A DNA stretch of 64,000 nucleotides. It comes from Falciphora oryzae. Taxonomy: Eukaryota > Ascomycota > Sordariomycetes > Magnaporthales > Magnaporthaceae. The stretch covers positions 410,225 to 474,224 of the forward strand of contig JNVV01000025.1 of the NCBI GenBank assembly GCA_000733355.1. The letters are read 5' to 3'. The notes under the pieces are model-generated. The model saw only the letters and a program-made list of their open reading frames with translations. It ran no database searches and was not told where the DNA came from. A program made the translations under genes and the position numbers. Shown one piece after another: positions 40,418 to 51,961 of the stretch; the stretch's first letter is position 1; each line of letters begins with the position of its first letter.

Positions 40418-42360
40418 CTAGTTCTCTCGCTCTAGCGAGGCTGCACGGCTGCGCCTGGGACGCTTCTCCATCATGGCCGGCAGGTTCAGGTGCAGCAGAT
40501 GGCCGCGACGACGGCGGACAAAGGTAGCCTGCAGCGCCCAGGCGAGGGCGATTCCGATGGCGCTAAACAGGGTTGGCCAGCGGAACTGATCGGGGCGCGA
40601 GAAGACCATGGTGGCAACGTAAGATAGTATCTCGAAGGCACCGTTGAAGGCCGACTCAACGGACGAGAAGACACCGCGATGCTCCTCTTCGACTTCCTGT
40701 GTTTGGGCGATAGCGATATCAGTTCAGTGATACGAAGAAGGCGGCAGTCTTGCGAGAAAACCTGAATAAAGGAGGGGATTATCAACGCTAACCTCTTGCA
40801 CAACAGTCTGGGTGCACAGATCAAAGCCAATCAAGCCGACGCGACTCAGAATGGTTGAAACCACGAGCGCGGCCGCGGAGGCAACCGGTGCGAGACTGCC
40901 CTGCAGCCCCGCAAGCAGCCAAAAACCGGTAACGCCGAGGGCGAGCCAGCCGAGCTGCCAAGAGGCAAACCAAAGGCCCGCCCTAACGGGACCTATGCGG
41001 TGCGCCAGCCAAGGGGCGGCCCACGTGGCGGCGAACTCGAATGCGACCGAGGCAGCCCGAGACGTGCCGACGGCCGTGGACCCAAATCCGGAGGAGAGAA
41101 GGTAGGCAACCATGCGTCCAGAGAAGGAGAGAACCGTGAAGTACGTCATGGTCTGGGCGAAGGACGGCAGGAAGGCGGGGTGGGAGAGGTAGAAAGCAAA
41201 GTCGTGGACGCTCTTGCGCAGTGCGGCTCGCGCCTTCGCCAGGGGCTGCCGCGGTGCAGTGACCCCGCCTTCCAGCCCTGGCATCTCGGAAGGAGGGGAG
41301 AGGATCAGCTTGGGCCGCTGAAGATCAGGCACCTCGTAGTAGACCTGGATATTTGGAACAAACTTGGGGTTAGTTCTCTGTGGCACCAGCACATGTAGCA
41401 ACGGACAAGAGAGTATCGAAGGACTCGCCTTGGAAATGTTGAGATACTCCACGGGAATCGAGGCTAAATTCATGGCAAAGTTGGCAATAATCGCGGCCCT
41501 GGTGGACGCTCCGTCGATGAAGGCGATGAAGACTGGGCCTGCAAGCTTGCAAAAGATGTCGATTCGCCTCATCTGCGAGTTCAGGACTGGCGCACAGCAA
41601 ATAATTGGTGTCAGAAACACCTGAGAAGCACGAGACGGATACCAGACGCTTACCAAGCTTGGCCTCCACGGAGGCACCGGCGATAACGGGAGCCTGCCAG
41701 GATCTTGATGTGAGCGGGGGTGTCTTGACTACAACAATGGTAGAAACGGCATGGCATACCCAGTCCCTCTCAACCGCGATAAAGTTCATAACTGCTGAGA
41801 GTTTCTCGACGCAGGCAAGAATGCAGAGCAGAGCCAGCAGGCCATGGCGCGTGCTGGTGTCTAGATCTATCGCCGTGCTGCCAAGGATGTAGAAGACCGC
41901 ACACGAAGTCGCCACAGCCAAGCGCTCCAGGACTGAGGCGGGAGGAGTAAAAGTCGCACTGTCAGCAGATACAAGGCATCTGGACGAGGGGGCAGGGTTC
42001 CAGAAACATACCAATGGACAAGCGCACAACACGCAGACGGCCGGCGCGGTCGACAAAGTGGCCGACAGCGGGGGCGAACAGGATTGCGGCGACTCCACGG
42101 GCCAGGGCGTAGATCGACAGCGGCAGCAGCGTGCCCGGGAACAGCGAGGCCAGGTACAGGACACTGCCAAACTCGAAGACGCGCGAGTTCCACGTGGACA
42201 GGAAATGCGACGCGTAGAGTCGCCGGCTGGTGGCGCGGAACGCCGTCGTCGCCGTCGCCGCGCCGTCGGTCACGCCATCGCCGGGCGGTGCCAGAAGCGG
42301 TGACCGCTCCCCGACCTCGGCGTTCGAGCCCTGGGCTGGGTCCTCTGCGTCTCGGGCCAT
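40418..42360 (-). CDS. Ferroportin-family transporter (SLC40)
   Basis: Membrane metal exporter of the ferroportin family. Six exons (minus): 42360-42012, 41932-41760, 41693-41654, 41586-41429, 41344-40793 and 40696-40418. The sum is in frame for 516 aa. Hallmarks are YASHFLSTWNSRVFEFGSV, PAVGHFVDRAGRLRVVR and VLNSQMRRIDIFCKLAGPVF. Later segments carry LSHPAFLPSFAQTMTYFTVL and EEEHRGVFSSVESAFNG, and the tail is basic. About 11-12 hydrophobic segments are present. Intron 41345-41428 starts with GC (GCGAGT), has an ACTAAC branch and is 84 nt. It is open in frame, so retention would add 28 residues (544 aa). In animals the family exports Fe(II); fungal members are poorly studied and the metal is inferred. 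A dead ferric reductase lies 11 kb away. Confidence 0.87.
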
Positions 42361-42681
42361 TGCTTGGAGCGTGAGGGGTCTATTGGATACGGCGTAAGGG
42401 ATACAAAAAATGATGACGGATTGGGGTCGGTAATGAAAGAATGCAAAATGGAGAGCAGTGCCGTCATCAATTCATGTTGTGACCATCGCTCCTGCCGCGG
42501 CTCGTGCAGCCGGTCAGTGGGTCCCCAACAATGCTACAGCGCGATCAATGCCCCAAGCTCCAGCATCCTCCAGCTTCTTTCTACCCACAGTGCCAGGCAG
42601 CTGCGATTGATTGAATCATTTCTTCTCTACAAAGCGAAAGAGGCTGCAAACAAATTCTCTAGACGCCTTCCATCCAGGCTC
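42361..42681. other. Short intergenic region between two minus-strand genes
   Basis: Promoter side of the ferroportin-like gene and 3' UTR of the upstream hypothetical gene. No coding sequence seen. Confidence 0.55.
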
Positions 42682-43664
42682 TCACAGCTCGTCGTGCGAC
42701 CCTTCCCTGTCCTTCTCGATCCCCTTGCGCGACGCCGCCCGCTGCTCGCGGTTGATCTTGCGTTGCTGGCGCTCGAGCTCCCTGTGGTGCTGCTCCCAGA
42801 AGATGCGCGCCGCCCGCCCGTCCTCCGTCTCTTTAACCAGCCGCGCCTCGATCGTAAACTTGATGGCCTTTTTGCCCTCCTCCAGCAGCGCTCGGCTGTG
42901 GTCCGTCGGCCACGCCACCACGCAGGTCTCTTTTGCGCGCGATGCCATGTACTGGGCCATGTCCGAGAAGGCCTCTGTGAATCCAGGCTTGGTCAGTATT
43001 TTCTGCTAGTGATTGGCAGGCAGGAAGACTCGCCTTTGCATTTGCTCCCCTCGGCCACCCACAGCGGCAGGAATTGGTACAGCTCGCCCGGCGCCGTCAC
43101 AAACACCTTTTCCTCGTCCGGCAGCGCCAACACGTCCTCGTCCAGCCCGACCTTGTCGTCCGGCCTGGGCCCGCCGGCCCTGCCTCCCGTCAACGCCTTG
43201 GGCTTCCTCAGCACCCTGAAGAAATGCCGGTTTCGGTCCTCCTCGGTGCTGCTCTCGTTCTCGACCCAGCGCCGCGCCAGCTCCGGCACGTCCTTCCACT
43301 CGACCATCAGGATGTCGCGCTCGCTCCCCTTGACGCTGACCCCGTCCCAGCTGCCCGGGTACACGCGACCCGTCGCCAGCGCCCGCACCGCATCCGCCCA
43401 TGGCGCCAGCCCGGCCGGCGGGGCGTGGTCGAGGTCCGAAAATTTGTACTGCTGTGCGGGGAAGGTGACGGCGTGTCGGCACAGCTCGGTGAACTGCATC
43501 AGCTCCGAATTGTCGTACGGCCATGGCTTTTCCCACCGCCAGCCCGACACGGTGCCGTGCGTGGTGATGTCCCAGTTGAACGAAGCTACGGCCGGCGTTC
43601 CATGCAGGCCGACCAGGAGGACCCCGGTGGCCAGGGACAGAATATCGAAGTCCGCAAACCGCAT
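42682..43664 (-). CDS. Hypothetical protein with N-terminal hydrophobic segment
   Basis: Exons (minus) 43664-43034 and 42974-42682 give 307 aa. Residues ~7-27 (DILSLATGVLLVGLHGTPAV) form one hydrophobic stretch, a possible membrane anchor. The body is Trp- and charge-rich (WEKPWPYDNSELMQF, RVYPGSWDGVSVKGSERD). The C-terminus is a basic/acidic coiled-coil-like helix (EQHHRELERQQRKINREQR). The intron 42975-43033 is again GC-AG (GCGAGT donor, ACTGAC branch): no GT donor nearby keeps the frame into EAFSDMAQYMASRAK. The start ATG 43664 is preferred; an upstream ATG at 43755 is in another frame. I do not recognise the family. Confidence 0.7.
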
Positions 43665-44880
43665 TTCCTGATGAGGTGGGTCTGGCAGGACGGGAGAAAC
43701 AACGTTGGCTGATCGCTTCAAGCGACCCTTCGAGCTCAAAGCCACCCAGCTTCATCCGACGGGGCGCGCTCAGATAAAGCATTTCCTCCTATGCTCCCTG
43801 ATGACAGCATCACTGTCGCCCAAATGGTAGGGATGATTAAATAATTAATTAATTGCGCGGCTCGTGGTCGGCGGCATTGAGTCGCCGGTCACCTACTGCC
43901 GGCGGGAACAGGAAGTTATTATAGGCTAATTTCACCGGGCAAGATGCATAGCAATATAACACGTATCGCTTGCCTCTAGCCATTTTTTTCTGCTTCCTTG
44001 GACTTGCCACGAACCCTGATTATGACCAGGATTTAATTATGCTTCGTGAGATCGTACAAACGTGCCTGCAAAGGATCTTGCCTGCCAACCTAAACATCTA
44101 GGCGTGAGGATTACTGTAGAATTTGACAGCTGCCACCGCAAAGTCATTGGAAAGGTGCATAGGTTCGCCGCCCTTTCACGAAGCCCTCTCACGATGCATG
44201 ACTCACCGCCATCCATTGTGTTCGCCAGACTGTGGCTTAACTAACAACCCGGGCAAACGTATGGTGGCCAGAAGCATGGTTGTCATAGGCTAAGGGCAAT
44301 AAAATGAGGAGCAAGGACGGCTATCGGCCCTTCCCCAGGAAGCAATCGGGTGCCGACGTCCCCACACTGCAGGAAATCGAGGACAACCCCGGACAGATTG
44401 AGCAAATGGGATACGGTTGCTGAGAATCCCAAAAGCCTGAGCTATACTTGTTTCATCCAAAAGAACAAACGTCGTACGAGGTGGCTGATCGGATTTAGTT
44501 TGATAGGATGGAATGAGAAGCAAAGTTCGGCACAACAGCGAGTTGGCTGCTGCCACGCAGGTTGGAGGCGCCAATCACATACCTAGGCTTCCAGCCTCAG
44601 ATATGGCTTTCAGCCTCAAAACATGCACCATTAATGGCGATGCCCGATTGGCAAAGCCCGGCTGGGGATACCCGACTGGCGATGTCCGACGTTCGAGGGT
44701 GGGCACTTTCCTCCATTTCCCCGCCGACACGGCTTTCCCCTCAATTTTCACCGCCCAAGAACATCTAGCTGTACTTAAAGGGTTATACGGTCCCCAACTT
44801 CGTTCCCAGGACATGCCCGTCTTCAACCGCTCCTCATCATATATCCCCTTTCCAGATCATATGCACCACCCCTGAACAAC
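43665..44880. other. 1.2-kb divergent intergenic region
   Basis: Lies between the divergent hypothetical gene (minus) and the membrane protein gene (plus). AT-rich near 43840-44040. No gene supported. Confidence 0.5.
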
Positions 44881-46754
44881 ATGATTACCTTTAGGATCCA
44901 GCACATTATCTCACTCTACATTCTCCTAAGCTCGGCTATTGTGCTGGCTCAGAATCACACCGGCAACGGAGCCGAAAACGGCGGCCAAAGCTGTCCCGAC
45001 GACCTTCCCGGCTTCACCTTGAGGGGCGACGACTGCAAGGTCCTCTGCCACGCCGCACGCTGGACAGATTTCATTCTCTTTTTCGTGGGGAACTACGTCG
45101 CCCACGCGGCTACCGTTCCTCGTAAACCAGGCCAATCCACAATTAGCACCATGGTCACTCTTCTAACGGCTCTACTCCTTCCCGGTGGCGGCGTACGGCA
45201 CGGCATCGAGACTATCATGACATTCGCTATTCTGCAGCCCACCCCGCTGAGAACGGCGGCGAGAGCCGGTGCCGTCTGCGCGGTGGTTAAAACAAGGTTC
45301 AGCAACCCAAACGAGGGCGAAACCGGACAGGACTCGACGCTGTCCTGGGGAGCAGGCGAATTAAGAGAGAAAGCACGGCTGATGAGAGGTGCCCGGTCTG
45401 TGTCGGTGGCGAATAAATTCATCTGGAAAGGCATACTTAACCCTTATTACTGGTTCGTGACCTGGTTTAAAGGGCATGTGCAGTCATTCGTCGAAGACTC
45501 ATATAAGTCCTTCCATGACAAAGTGGATGGCTTTCAGATTGGGATTGATGCCCCGCCAGGTTCGTTGCGTTGCGCCAGGGTTTGAATACCTAGGTACCTA
45601 CCTGGTACCTATACTTGACTGGACCGAAACTAATTTAACTCACTCATTCAGAACAAACCAGGCTCTCCATAACCAAAGTCCACGGTTTCTATCGACTACC
45701 CGAGGGTTACAAACTAGTGATTGTTCATGCCAATGCGACTTTCGAAGAAGAAGCGGTGGACACCTGTGAACCCGAAAAACGGTGGTGGGACTACGGACGG
45801 GTTTGGGAGAAGACAAAAGCCAGCCTCGAGCCAAAACGTGGCACCGTCGTCAGCTGCAACTACAACTACACCAAAAGTGTGATATCGATGGTCCAACTCT
45901 TCTTCAGCATCTGGACCCTGTACCGGGCCAGGCTCGACCAGATCGACCGTTTCGGATACGCCGCGTTTGGTTTAACAGTGGCGCCTTACGCTTGGATGTC
46001 GTGGATCAATCTGCTGGGCAACATGGTGTGCCCACAGTACGACCACCTATACATCGCGGACTCTGAGGGCCTGCGCGCCCTGAACGAATGGAGAGAGAAA
46101 GAAACCACGAGCAACGCAGATAGGGAGTGGTACAAAGTGGAAGGCGTGGTTGGCACCCTCGAAGAGAGGTCAGATGAGTACTTGCAAGCATACCACCGCG
46201 AGCGACTCCGCCTCAGAACTCTTCTCCACAAGCAGCGGGATGCCGACCTAACGGGCTGGGAGGACATGATCTTGCTGTCGAAATACTGCACCGCGCGAGC
46301 TATCGCCAGGCGATTTCCATCTCTGCTCTCTATCGTCGGAGCTGGAAATATACCGGAGCTGGAGACGGAGCACTTGTGGAAGCAGATCAAGATGCTCATC
46401 TGGAGCACCATGTGGAGCTTTGTGGCGGCCGCGGTGCCGCTCGCCATCGTCGGCGCGGTTTCGTCGTTCCGTCCGGGACAGGGCACCGCGGAGGAGCGCG
46501 GCTGGACGATGGCCTGGCTGGCATGCGGCGTGCTCGGACAGCTATGGAGTGCGCAGGTGTTTATCGAGGGGCGGCCTATCATCAACACGCCCGGAGAAAA
46601 AAAAGCGGTATCGCCGCAGACTGATATATCTTTTCGTGGTGCTTGCTTCGGGTGTGCCCTGCATCGGCGGCATGATAATGGTCGGCCGGATGATCCAGAA
46701 TTTTGGGATTTGCGTGTGGCTGGGTTGAGGATAACACGCAGTAGGCTATTGTGA
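44881..46754 (+). CDS. Hypothetical integral membrane protein with homopolymer frameshift near the C-terminus
   Basis: Exons 44881-45559 and 45652-46754 (92-nt GT-AG intron, phase 1) give 593 aa as written. Residues 1-23 are a signal peptide or anchor, followed by a Cys-containing lumenal start (CPDDLPGFTLRGDDCKVLC). Several hydrophobic segments come next (DFILFFVGNYVAHAATV; SMVQLFFSIWTLYRARL; FGLTVAPYAWMSWINLLGN; WSFVAAAVPLAIVGAV). After an 8-A run (about 46599-46606) the written frame becomes hydrophilic and ends at 46754. The neighbouring frame encodes a further membrane segment (LIYLFVVLASGVPCIGG) and ends at 46728. One A fewer would join them, so a sequencing error or a recent mutation is likely. 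Family not recognised beyond fungal multi-pass proteins of unknown function. Confidence 0.75.
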
Positions 46755-46975
46755 TCGAGTCTTTCACTAGTTGAAGTTGATGGATTATGGATGCCAGTGG
46801 CTTCATGTAATTACACTCCTTCCATCAAGCTTTGAGGCGAGGCAGTCCAAACGGCAAGATAGATGTTACAAAGGTTGCCTATCCTAGTTATATAACAACC
46901 TTCCTCGGACACCCTGGCAAGCCACAAGACCCATCCCTTTTGTCTCAGTTTTCACCACCGAGCCATAGAAATGAT

Positions 46976-47262
46976 TTATTTGCCGCCGCAGCACAGGTGG
47001 CCGCCGCTGCCCTCCCGCGGAGGCTTCCGCTGCCGAGTGGAAAGCTTGGCAGGTTCGGAACCCAGCTCGCGGCTGTCCAGCACATTGCTCTCGCGCTTTT
47101 GGACGGCGACATCGCTCTGTAGAGGGGGCAAAAACAGTTGAAGTTAGCCAGACTGGGCGGCACAGTGGTGTGAAGCGGGAGGTCTCGTCGTCTTACGTTC
47201 TCCTGCACAGCAGGGGCAGCCAGCGCCAGGCCAGCGAAGAAGAGGACGGTGGAGAACTTCAT
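46976..47262 (-). CDS. Small secreted peptide precursor
   Basis: Exons (minus) 47262-47197 and 47116-46976 (80-nt GT-AG intron with CTACAG acceptor, phase 0) give 68 aa. Residues 1-16 (MKFSTVLFFAGLALAA) form the signal peptide. A short propeptide contains a Lys-Arg Kex2 site (VQKRESNVLD). The mature part is basic in its centre (TRQRKPPREGSGG) and ends LCCGGK. A TATATAAAG box lies 146 bases upstream. Small size, clean intron and Kex2 site fit a secreted effector-like or signalling peptide; function unknown. Without splicing the frame reads on to about 105 aa with no homology-like features, so I prefer the spliced form. Confidence 0.72.
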
Positions 47263-47407
47263 GTTTGCGGTGGTTGTTTGCGGTGGTTGTTTGCGGTGGT
47301 TGTCTGTTGTGGTTGTTCTTGGTTGCGTTGTAGTGTAGCTTGGAATGAGTAGATGAGGATGAGGATGAGGGAGTGGAAGAGAAGGTTGTCGAGCTGGTGC
47401 AGGCCGG

Positions 47408-47416
47408 CTTTATATA
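47408..47416 (-). promoter_or_regulatory. TATA box of the small secreted peptide gene
   Basis: TATATAAAG on the minus strand, 146 bases before the ATG at 47262. Confidence 0.55.
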
Positions 47417-49238
47417 ACCGTGGTCACACTTGCTCGTGGCAACGAGCCAGAGAATTGGGTGGCCCTTGTCATCCTGCCAGACGTCGGTGCGAGGTTCTGG
47501 TCGACACTGGTGATCCTCGCATTTCCAAACTTGTGTTTCGGCCGTGGGCAGGCTTTCGCTTGCGTCCCAAAGCGTGCTGCTGCCCCCTGCTGTCTGGGCA
47601 GCAACACAGGGTTGCCAAGGTCCCAGGAGGCTGTGCAGAATGGTCAATTGCCTGATCGAGAAGTAGACGCCACAAAGGGGAACAGGAAAAGTCTAAGTTG
47701 GACTCGGCAAAACCGCATTGCATGACGATGTGGGGATGTGGCTTGAAACCGCGCCTTCCCGCGACTCGACGGTTCAACCCATGGAAGCCATCAATGGGGA
47801 AACAATCGATCGAAAAATCTCAAACTAGACACGCATCCGACAGCTTCTAATTATAGGCTTGCGGAAGCATTATGGACGGTATGCGAGGGTACGTAGACTT
47901 CAAAGGCTTAGAAACCGCGCTTGTTCTATTCTCAGGGGTTGGTACATTCTCGACCTCAAGGACATTCAAAGCCTAGCTGGACGTGGACATGCGGAATCGA
48001 GGACGGAATCGCCGACGGGTCCTACATGATACATTGCCGCCTCGCCCAGTCGCCATCGCCGGTCTTCCCCGGCTTCGTCTCGAAACAGGAGGGGATTGTG
48101 GGGTGATGATCTGGGCTAGGATTGACTTGCCGACAATCTGGAAGTTAATTCCTTGCAGCGGGATTTCCTTTGGCACCTGCCATCCGGCGGACGCCGCGGG
48201 GCACGGGGTGACCCCTGTCCGTCTGAGTCTGGGGCGCAGGAGTCCCAAAGTGGCGAACTCAGGGTGGGCTGTGGCTGGTAGTGGCTAGAGTGGCTAACAG
48301 TGGCTGGTTGCTGAGGGAGGCACGTGCAGCGTTGACCAGGCAGGCTGTAGGCGTAACGACAGACGACGATAGGGAGTGGAATCGGCAAACGGACGCGAGT
48401 TTTCCTCTTTTCGTCGTTTCGCCTGCAAGCAGCGGGACATCCACTCACTCGTTTGGCATTCATGCCGTGACAGAGACGCGAACACGGACGCACCGTCTAG
48501 CGGGCGCGCCCATGGCCCGACGCCCGTAGGTCCATCATATTGGTGACAACGTCTTGGGGCCCAACCCTCTGGTCCGCTCCGATAATCTTCGGTCTCTGCG
48601 CGCAAGGAGGGCTTGGGCATCACATGTCAAGAGAAAGAAGCTTGTTGAATGGAGACGAAACGGCAGTCCTCTCTTGTGACCCAGGGGAGGCAGCATCAAC
48701 AACATGCGATCGCTTCCAATCATTTGTTTGGTTATCGCGCCAGACGCCGACTGAGGACGCGACCCGATGCCACGTGAAGGCCGAGTGCGGACTTGGAGGG
48801 GCCCCCTCCCGGACCCTTCGTCAGCCATCACCTTCCTTTCCGGGGGATGCGCGCGCGGGTATGCGCGACTTGGCACATCAATTGAGCGATGCGATCAAGG
48901 CCGGGCGTCACACTCGCCCCGCCACCCCTGCGTTGGAATCCACGCTGCCGCGGAGCCCAAGCGCGCCCAAATCGTGCATTTAAGCTGCCGACATCGCTAA
49001 TTGTAAGCATGACGGGTATCGCGCGTGTGGGTACCGCGTAATTTCCAGCGTATTGCGTACGGCGGGGTCTGGTGGCATCGCGACGGGGCCATCGCCAGTT
49101 GCCCAGAACGTGCTTTGATATTTGCCCCGGGATGGCAGGTGAGGCTCTCGGTAGCTGACCGCCATGATAACGGCACAGAGCGCGGGCTGCCGAGATGTGC
49201 TGAGTCCATGGCCCCGGCCGTATACATCTAGCCCTCGC

Positions 49239-49246
49239 TATAAAAG
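49239..49246 (+). promoter_or_regulatory. TATA box of the secreted protein gene at 49352
   Basis: TATAAAAG about 110 bases upstream of the start codon. Confidence 0.55.
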
Positions 49247-49351
49247 TGCTCGCCCTCTCCTCCGCGATGCCAGGTCGTTTGTCTTGTAGGTCAGCCTCTC
49301 TCGCTTGCTCACTTGCCCTGCCTCCTGGCCCGTCTTGAGAACACCACAACC

Positions 49352-50810
49352 ATGCATGCCCTCCGCGCCGTCAGCCTGCTGGCCCTCCTGGCCGGCTCGG
49401 CCGTCTCGCGCAGCATCAAGGATGTCACCACCCTCAAGCCCATCCCCAAGCGTCCGGCCGCTCTGCGGGGGCGTGCCGACAACGCCGCCGCCGTGGCGCC
49501 CACCACCAACGTGACGCTCGAGTACGGCCTCGACTCCAACCCCATGGTCCACGTCAACCTCGACATGGCCAAGCCGACGGTGCTGCTCGAGGAGGTGGCC
49601 GACATCGTCAACGTCACGTGCTCCGACGGCGCCCTCGCCGTCACCTTCAAGTCGCAGCGGGCCTTCCTGGACGCCGTCGCCGCCTGGGCCGGCAAGGGAG
49701 ACCTGGTCTTCTTTACCAACCACCAGGGCGCCTGCGACAATGGCCTCGAGCGCGGCATCTACGAGGTCAACAAGTTTGAGGGCAACGCCGAGACCCTCGT
49801 GGTCAACGCCAGCGCCGCCAAGAAGGACGTCGCTGCCACTGCCGGTATGTGTCAATCTCCACGGTTTCTCCTTTTGACAAGTTGCTAATAAGCCACAACC
49901 AGCCCACACCTCGATCGAGTTCAAGGGCGTGCCGGCGGCCAAGCAGCGCCGCACCGTCGCCAAGCGGGACCTCGAGTCCCGCGCCATCACCATCGGCGAC
50001 AAGGGCCTGTCCATCGGCGGCACCGTCGGGCTGCCCGCCGGCATGGACATCTACTCGTTCCCGCCCTACCTGTCCGTCAAGGCCGACACGGCCCAGATCA
50101 CGGCCAGCGTCACCTTCTCGGGCAAGGTCGACTACGACGTCTTCAAGGGCAAGCTGAACCAGCTCTACATCGACATCGACTCCAACATCGACGCCGAGGT
50201 CGGCGTCACCATCGACGTCACCGCGTCGTACCGCGACAGCTTCAGCTACCAGCCGGGTCAGCTCAGCTACATGATCGTCGACGTCCCCGGCATTATCACC
50301 CTCGGCCCGGAGCTGATCTTCGGCATCGGCCTGGACATCGACATCGGCGCCGGCGCGACGGTCCGCGGCACCGCGGGCGCCGGCCTCAAGGACGGCCGCA
50401 TCCACATCGACTTCCTGGACCGGGCCAAGATCACGGCTACGCCCTGGACCCCGACCCACAACGCCCAGCTGGACCTGTCGCAGCGCGCCGAGGCAAAGGC
50501 CGATGCCTGGGTCGACGTCACCTTCCAGCTCATCGTCCAGGTCCTGGGCGGCGTCGTCGACATGACGGCCGGGCTGAGGGCGCGCCCGCGCTTCAACAAC
50601 GACTTCTCATTCACCGCCTCCCAGACCGTCGGCGAGGACGGCAAGGTCAAGCAGCCCACCGACGGCCAGGCTTGCGCCCAGGGCCTGAGCGTCCAGAGCG
50701 ACTTCGCCTTCAGCCTCGAGGTCTTTGTCACCAAGCTGTGGAACAAGAACGTCTACAGCACCCTGATCCCCATCGCCGACAAGTGCTACACCTGGGTCAA
50801 GGGGCAGTAA
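49352..50810 (+). CDS. Large secreted protein of unknown function (DUF7029-like)
   Basis: Exons 49352-49844 and 49903-50810 (58-nt GT-AG intron, phase 1) give 466 aa. A signal peptide (MHALRAVSLLALLAGSAVS) is followed by dibasic sites (IPKRP, AKRDLESR) that Kex2 could cut, and N-glycosylation sequons (NVTL, NVTC). The N-terminal part (VTCSDGALAVTFKSQRAFLDAV) resembles the DUF7029 module of fungal secreted proteins; the C-terminal half is beta-rich (DIDIGAGATVRGTAGAGLKDG) and Asp/Ser/Thr-rich. It is probably an extracellular or wall-associated protein. Domain naming is from pattern memory and should be treated as tentative. The good TATA box and C-rich wobble positions suggest strong expression. 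Confidence 0.8.
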
Positions 50811-51282
50811 GGGACTGCACCAGAAACTGAGAGAGGGGGGATCTTTTTCGTTTCCATCGACCACGGAGACTCAAGCTCCGCACTTGTTCCCTCCTGGTCA
50901 GGAGACATGATGATGTGTATATGACAGTAGTATATATTACCCTAGGACATATTTTCCTTAATACCAGTAATACCCCGAACCAAAGTGCAGAACCAACCAC
51001 TCATTAAGGAGGCATCGATGATCACTTAACAACGCAACGTCAGATGGAGGAGCAAAGTTTGACCGTGAAGGAGATCTTTTTGCTCGGTGTGACAGCAAGC
51101 ACCACTCGGCTGGGTCTTTCACTGCCGTAAAACCTGCTGGGGCAGCCTGCCTCGAGCCTGTGGACAAGCTACACTAGGCATTGTGTAGATACTTAGGCCG
51201 TCCTTGATTTGCAAGGGCATTTTAGCACCGAACATAGCGATCCATCAGGGAAACCGACCTCCAGCGCGCCTCGAGCCCCTAC
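50811..51282. other. Convergent intergenic region
   Basis: Holds the 3' UTRs of two convergent secreted-protein genes. No coding sequence seen. Confidence 0.6.
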
Positions 51283-51961
51283 TCAGGCGGTCCAAGGCGC
51301 CGCGGTCACCCTCGGGGCGACGACGTTCATGCCGTCGCGGCCTTGGACGTCGCGCCGGCCTGCGCCTTTAATGGCGGTGACGGTGACGGGGACGTTGGTG
51401 GGCTGCATGCTGCTAGAGAAGGGCTGGGCGACAGGGAAGTTGGGTACGGTGAAGGTCTGGCCGCCGCTGACCGAGATTTGCGTCTGCCTGAGGCCGTTGG
51501 AGCCCGCGCAAGCGGACCCGGTGCAGCTGGCATCGGCCCACCTGTATTGCAGATTTCTATCAGCCTGATTCTATGGACTCAAAGGTTCTGTACTCAGCCG
51601 GGGGGTTAAAAACGTACCAGGTAGAGAGCGCATAAACCGTCCAGCCAGGGGTGATGATGTTGGTGCTGGTCGTCGTCTCGTCCTGGTGGTACCTGACGGT
51701 GGACGTGCGGATCACGGTGACGGTGAGGCCCTGCCAGAAGTTGGCCAACAGCCCGCCCTGCGTCGCGCCGGCGCCCTTGGACAGCAGGTACGTGGCCGCC
51801 GTGGCGTCCTGGCCCAGGATCTTGGCGTTCAGCGGGCCAGGCGTCGGGCGGAACACCGGGTCCGGGTGCAGCGGCAGGTTGACCACCGGGCCCTGCCCGA
51901 GCGCCGTGCCGCAAAGCAGGCCCAGGGCGAGGGTGGACGCGAAGAGGAGCTGGGAGAGCAT
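51283..51961 (-). CDS. Secreted hypothetical protein
   Basis: Exons (minus) 51961-51618 and 51541-51283 (76-nt GT-AG intron, phase 2) give 200 aa. The signal peptide is MLSQLLFASTLALGLLCGTALG. The body has Thr/Val-rich strands (LTVTVIRTSTVRYHQDETTT) and one likely disulfide loop at the splice junction (WWADASCTGSACAGSNG). It ends near AGRRDVQGRDGMNVV with a possible RR processing site. A TATATAAAG box stands about 120 bases upstream. No catalytic motif is seen; the family is not recognised. Confidence 0.78.

Larger units (their letters stand above)
47263..49351. other. 2.1-kb divergent intergenic region
   Basis: Contains TATA boxes for the flanking divergent genes and a short TGGCT-type repeat at about 48270-48310. 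Open frames here are antisense pairs without protein-like composition; no gene called. Confidence 0.5.

Noticed and set aside
22350..43664. One secondary-metabolite cluster covering P450, FAD enzyme, methyltransferase and MFS
   Set aside because: No polyketide synthase, NRPS, terpene cyclase or pathway regulator is visible, and pseudogenes and unrelated transporters intervene; a smaller opine-centred grouping is the most I would propose.
48540..48983. 147-codon plus-strand open frame in the 47-49 kb gap
   Set aside because: Overlaps equally long frames on the other strand, has no signal peptide, domain or intron structure, and starts in a poor context.
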